Origin: Rheinheimera oceanensis
GTDB lineage: Bacteria; Pseudomonadota; Gammaproteobacteria; Enterobacterales; Alteromonadaceae
Length of the DNA stretch: 55,085 bases
Direction: 5' to 3'
NCBI RefSeq assembly: GCF_018831085.1
Contig: NZ_JAGPNM010000014.1
Coordinates: 1-55,085 of the forward strand
The translations under genes were made by a program, and so were the position numbers. Position 1 is the first letter of the stretch, and each line of letters starts with the position of its first letter. The notes beneath the pieces were generated by a model. It had not been told where the DNA came from and ran no database searches. It saw only the letters and a program-made list of their open reading frames with translations. Of the stretch, positions 52,860 to 55,085 are shown piece after piece.

Positions 52860-53302
52860 CAATTAATCATATGGCTCGCCAGTTGACCTATCGACTGGCG
52901 AATGCCGTCTCGTAGCATTTTGTTTTCTATTACTTCATCCAGCGCTTTATTCATACAAAACATCCACTGATCACGCAGTTTTTCATCTACCGGGAAAGGT
53001 AAATGCCGGGCGCGCAGGCGGGGATGGCCATACTGTTGTTCAAACAATGGTGGGCCGCCAAGCCAGCCGGATAAAAACTGGAAAAACTTCTGCCGGATAG
53101 TATCCAGCGGCAACGGGTGGATAGCATATAGCTCAGCAGCTTCGGGCGCGGTTTCCATCACATCATAGAAACGGTTTGCCAGCCTACGCACGGTGTCTTC
53201 ACCGCCCATCATAGCGTAGGGGGTTTGCTGCGGCGTAGGGTGCGGCTTGCTATTTGGCGTGGTTTTATTAAAAATCATCTGTATTAACTTCTTAATGGAC
53301 AT
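52856..53302 (-). CDS. Group II truncated haemoglobin
   Basis: From ATG 53302 the protein is 148 residues. An N-terminal tail of ~30 residues, Pro/Thr/Gln-rich, precedes a truncated globin domain: MMGGEDTVRRLANRFYDVM, LSGWLGGPPLFEQQYGHPRL and RARHLPFPVDEKLRDQW. The last carries the proximal His in RARHLPF, as in group II trHbs. These bind O2 or NO and protect against nitrosative stress. Its start is only 5 bp from the divergent aroE start. It is convergent with hemF. Confidence 0.88.
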   Translation of the reverse strand: MSIKKLIQMIFNKTTPNSKPHPTPQQTPYAMMGGEDTVRRLANRFYDVMETAPEAAELYAIHPLPLDTIRQKFFQFLSGWLGGPPLFEQQYGHPRLRARHLPFPVDEKLRDQWMFCMNKALDEVIENKMLRDGIRQSIGQLASHMINC

Positions 53303-53307
53303 TACTT

Positions 53308-54126
53308 GTGGACCGCTATGCTGTATTCGGTAATCCGATAGGCCACTCAAAGTCGCCCTTTATTCATAATCAGTTTGCTGCCGCACTTGGCGAAAAACTG
53401 CAATACGACGCCATTTTAGCACCGCTTGATGGCTTTGCCGACAACTGGCATAGCTTTGTTGCTGCCGGCGGTAAAGGTGGTAATGTCACAGTGCCGTTCA
53501 AAGAAGCCGCCTATCAGTTGGCTGAAGCGTTATCGGGTAGGGCACAACAAGCTGGCGCGGTAAATACACTTTATATAGATAGCAAAGGTAAGCTTTGCGG
53601 TGATAATACCGATGGTATTGGCCTGGTGGCTGATCTGCAACGATTAGGCGTAAATCTGCAGGGCATAACGGTATTGTTGCTTGGTGCCGGTGGGGCCAGC
53701 CGCGGTGCCATTGGCCCATTGTTGGATGCAGGTGTTAAACAGCTGGTGCTGGCTAACCGCACAGTAAGTAAAGCGCAGGCGATTGCTGCAAATTTTGACC
53801 CGTGTGTTAGCGCTTGTGGTTATGCTGACATTCCATTACAACCTTATCAGCTAGTGATTAATGCCACCTCTTCCGGTTTAAGCGGTGAGCGGCCGTTAAT
53901 CGCCGCACAGCATTTACAGCATTGCCAACTGGCATACGATATGTTGTACGGCGCAGCACCAACGCCATTTTTACACTGGGCAAAAGAGCAGGGCGTGCCT
54001 CTGCAAGCGGATGGTTTAGGTATGTTAGTGGCACAGGCGGCTGAAGCTTTTTATATCTGGCGTGGCAAACGACCAGACGTGACGCCGGTACTGGCGTTAT
54101 TACAGCAGCAGTTACAAGCAGTATGA
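53308..54126 (+). CDS. aroE: Shikimate dehydrogenase AroE
   Basis: NADPH-dependent reduction of dehydroshikimate. The 272-residue enzyme starts at GTG (MDRYAVFGNPIGHSKSPFIH). It has NVTVPFK with the catalytic Lys, the NADP-binding GAGGASRGAIGPLLDAG and ANRTVSKAQ. Length equals E. coli AroE (272). DUF1488 follows with a 4-bp overlap. Its promoter must lie within the divergent globin gene. Confidence 0.98.
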   Translation: MDRYAVFGNPIGHSKSPFIHNQFAAALGEKLQYDAILAPLDGFADNWHSFVAAGGKGGNVTVPFKEAAYQLAEALSGRAQQAGAVNTLYIDSKGKLCGDNTDGIGLVADLQRLGVNLQGITVLLLGAGGASRGAIGPLLDAGVKQLVLANRTVSKAQAIAANFDPCVSACGYADIPLQPYQLVINATSSGLSGERPLIAAQHLQHCQLAYDMLYGAAPTPFLHWAKEQGVPLQADGLGMLVAQAAEAFYIWRGKRPDVTPVLALLQQQLQAV

Positions 54127-54359
54127 ACCAACAGCTTATTTTTAATAATGATTTCGTGCTAGACAGCGCCAGACAAGCAGTGCGTTTTAGCTGTCTGGTC
54201 AGCGGCTTAAAAGTGTATTGCTTTATCCCACTGCCAGCAGAGCAGCCGCCTGACAACTTTTTACAGCAGATAAAGGCTGATGCCTTTCACTGGGAAGACG
54301 CTGCCGAGCAGGCGATAGCGGACGACTCTTATAATACAGCAGGCGAGATCTGGCTTTAA
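54123..54359 (+). CDS. yrdB: DUF1488 family protein (YrdB-like)
   Basis: A 78-residue protein of unknown role, overlapping the aroE stop by 4 bp and placed between aroE and the gamma carbonic anhydrase gene as yrdB is in E. coli. It has FNNDFVLDSARQAVRFSCLV and an acidic C-terminal helix. Its TAA shares TTAA with the convergent gene. Confidence 0.85.
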   Translation: MNQQLIFNNDFVLDSARQAVRFSCLVSGLKVYCFIPLPAEQPPDNFLQQIKADAFHWEDAAEQAIADDSYNTAGEIWL

Positions 54360-54889
54360 GCTTCAGCCAGATACTCGTTTTTCAATATTACATAGTTCGC
54401 TGCTGATTCAGTTAAAAAGGCTTTTTCGGCATCATTCAGCGGCCGCGCATGCTTCGCCGGGCTGCCAACATATAAGTAGCCACTTTGCAGCCGCTTACCC
54501 GGCGGCACTAAACTGCCGGCGCCGATAATCACCTCATCTTCTACTATTACATCGTCCATCACTATAGCGCCCATACCAACCAAAATGCGATTGCCCAGAG
54601 TGCAGCCATGCAGCATCACTTTATGGCCTACGGTAACATCCTCACCGATAATCAGCGGCGAGCCAGCGGGTTTGCCCCGGCTTGGCCTGGATAAATGCAA
54701 TACAGAGCCATCCTGTATATTCGTGCGGGCACCAATACGGATATAGTTCACATCACCACGTGCTGCGACCAAGGGCCAGATACTGACATCTTCTGCCAGT
54801 TCAATATCGCCAACCAACACGCTGGATTCATCTATGTATACCCCTGGGGCCAGTTTCGGCGTTATACCTTTATAAGCTCGTATCGTCAT
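54356..54889 (-). CDS. yrdA: Gamma carbonic anhydrase-like protein (YrdA)
   Basis: From ATG 54889, with GGAGG 5-6 nt upstream, the protein is 177 residues. A longer frame to 54922 lacks such a site. It is a left-handed beta-helix with hexapeptide repeats and candidate metal ligands in GEDVTVGHKVMLHGC. It has a QDGSVLH segment and a short C-terminal helix. The family has zinc-bound trimers; carbonic anhydrase activity is not proven for the YrdA branch. Confidence 0.93.
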   Translation of the reverse strand: MTIRAYKGITPKLAPGVYIDESSVLVGDIELAEDVSIWPLVAARGDVNYIRIGARTNIQDGSVLHLSRPSRGKPAGSPLIIGEDVTVGHKVMLHGCTLGNRILVGMGAIVMDDVIVEDEVIIGAGSLVPPGKRLQSGYLYVGSPAKHARPLNDAEKAFLTESAANYVILKNEYLAEA

Positions 54890-54997
54890 AATGTCCTCCA
54901 ATGCTGCGTTATTATGCAGCAAATGTATTAAAAAAGCGCTTTTCGACTAATTTTTCTGCGAACGATCTTAAAAACATAAGTTTTCTCAAATAACCGC

Positions 54998-55032
54998 TTG
55001 CAGGTATTCCAAAAGGCCCTATAATGCGCGCC
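54998..55032 (+). promoter_or_regulatory. rRNA operon promoter
   Basis: -35 TTGCAG (54998-55003), 16-bp spacer, perfect -10 TATAAT (55020-55025), then a GC-only discriminator GCGCGCC (55026-55032) typical of stringently controlled rrn P1 promoters. An AT-rich UP-like stretch precedes it. The leader to 55085 has no frame. Position next to yrdA matches E. coli rrnD, so 16S rRNA should begin beyond the window. Confidence 0.75.
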
Positions 55033-55085
55033 ATGCCACGGGGTAGCGCTGATGCGGTGCTTCGGGTGAGTTAAAACGGGCCGCA

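Overview
The window is a chromosomal segment of a gammaproteobacterium. Several blocks have textbook gammaproteobacterial order: mnmE-yidC-yidD-rnpA-rpmH / dnaA-dnaN-recF-gyrB, glyQS, fadBA, and trkA-rsmB-fmt-def / LysM-dprA-smg-topA-like zinc finger / purEK / tsaC-hemF-aroE-DUF1488-gamma carbonic anhydrase. The last block ends in what looks like an rRNA operon promoter, as in the E. coli rrnD-aroE neighbourhood. H/T-ring genes flgP and flgT and the protein style suggest an Alteromonadales-like organism (Rheinheimera/Arsukibacterium/Alishewanella type). The genus is a guess.

Layout. (1) Bases 1-4980 are a visibly AT-richer island ending at the 3' end of mnmE. It holds a tyrosine recombinase whose architecture resembles Bacteroidetes-type integrases, a small orphan gene behind a strongly folded leader, and a compact minus-strand operon: dUTPase-like NTP pyrophosphatase, phosphoribosyltransferase-like protein, ORC/CDC6-like AAA ATPase, and probably a fourth gene cut by the window edge. 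This looks like an anti-phage or conflict cassette, but that role is inferred. (2) 4983-15393 is the replication and RNA-processing core, with a 436-bp rpmH-dnaA spacer carrying a DnaA box and inverted repeats. (3) 15443-19155 holds a receiver-less winged-helix regulator opposite flgH-flgP-flgT and an unknown gene. (4) 19313-23412 holds glyQS and a membrane diguanylate cyclase.

(5) 23413-31957 is a nitrite-assimilation locus: nirB-nirD-cobA (+), a formate/nitrite-type channel plus PP2C-kinase fusion (-), and nasR (+), encoding a NIT-ANTAR antiterminator. Each of the two metabolic operons has a sigma-54-like promoter followed by an RNA leader. In each leader a hexaloop hairpin (A at position 1, G at position 4) overlaps the 5' arm of an intrinsic terminator. 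The simplest model is that NtrC/sigma-54 starts both transcripts and NasR lets polymerase past both terminators when nitrate or nitrite is present. (6) 32160-33784 has two unknown genes, tusA and a ~360-bp inverted-repeat element. (7) 33785-39222 holds fadBA divergent from a lytic transglycosylase, with PsrA- and FadR-like sites between. (8) 39268-54889 is housekeeping: pepQ, K+ uptake, translation initiation, purine and haem synthesis.

The best candidates for undescribed biology are the island operon with its folded leader, and the twin NasR-type leaders that bring a PP2C-kinase/channel operon into the NasR regulon.
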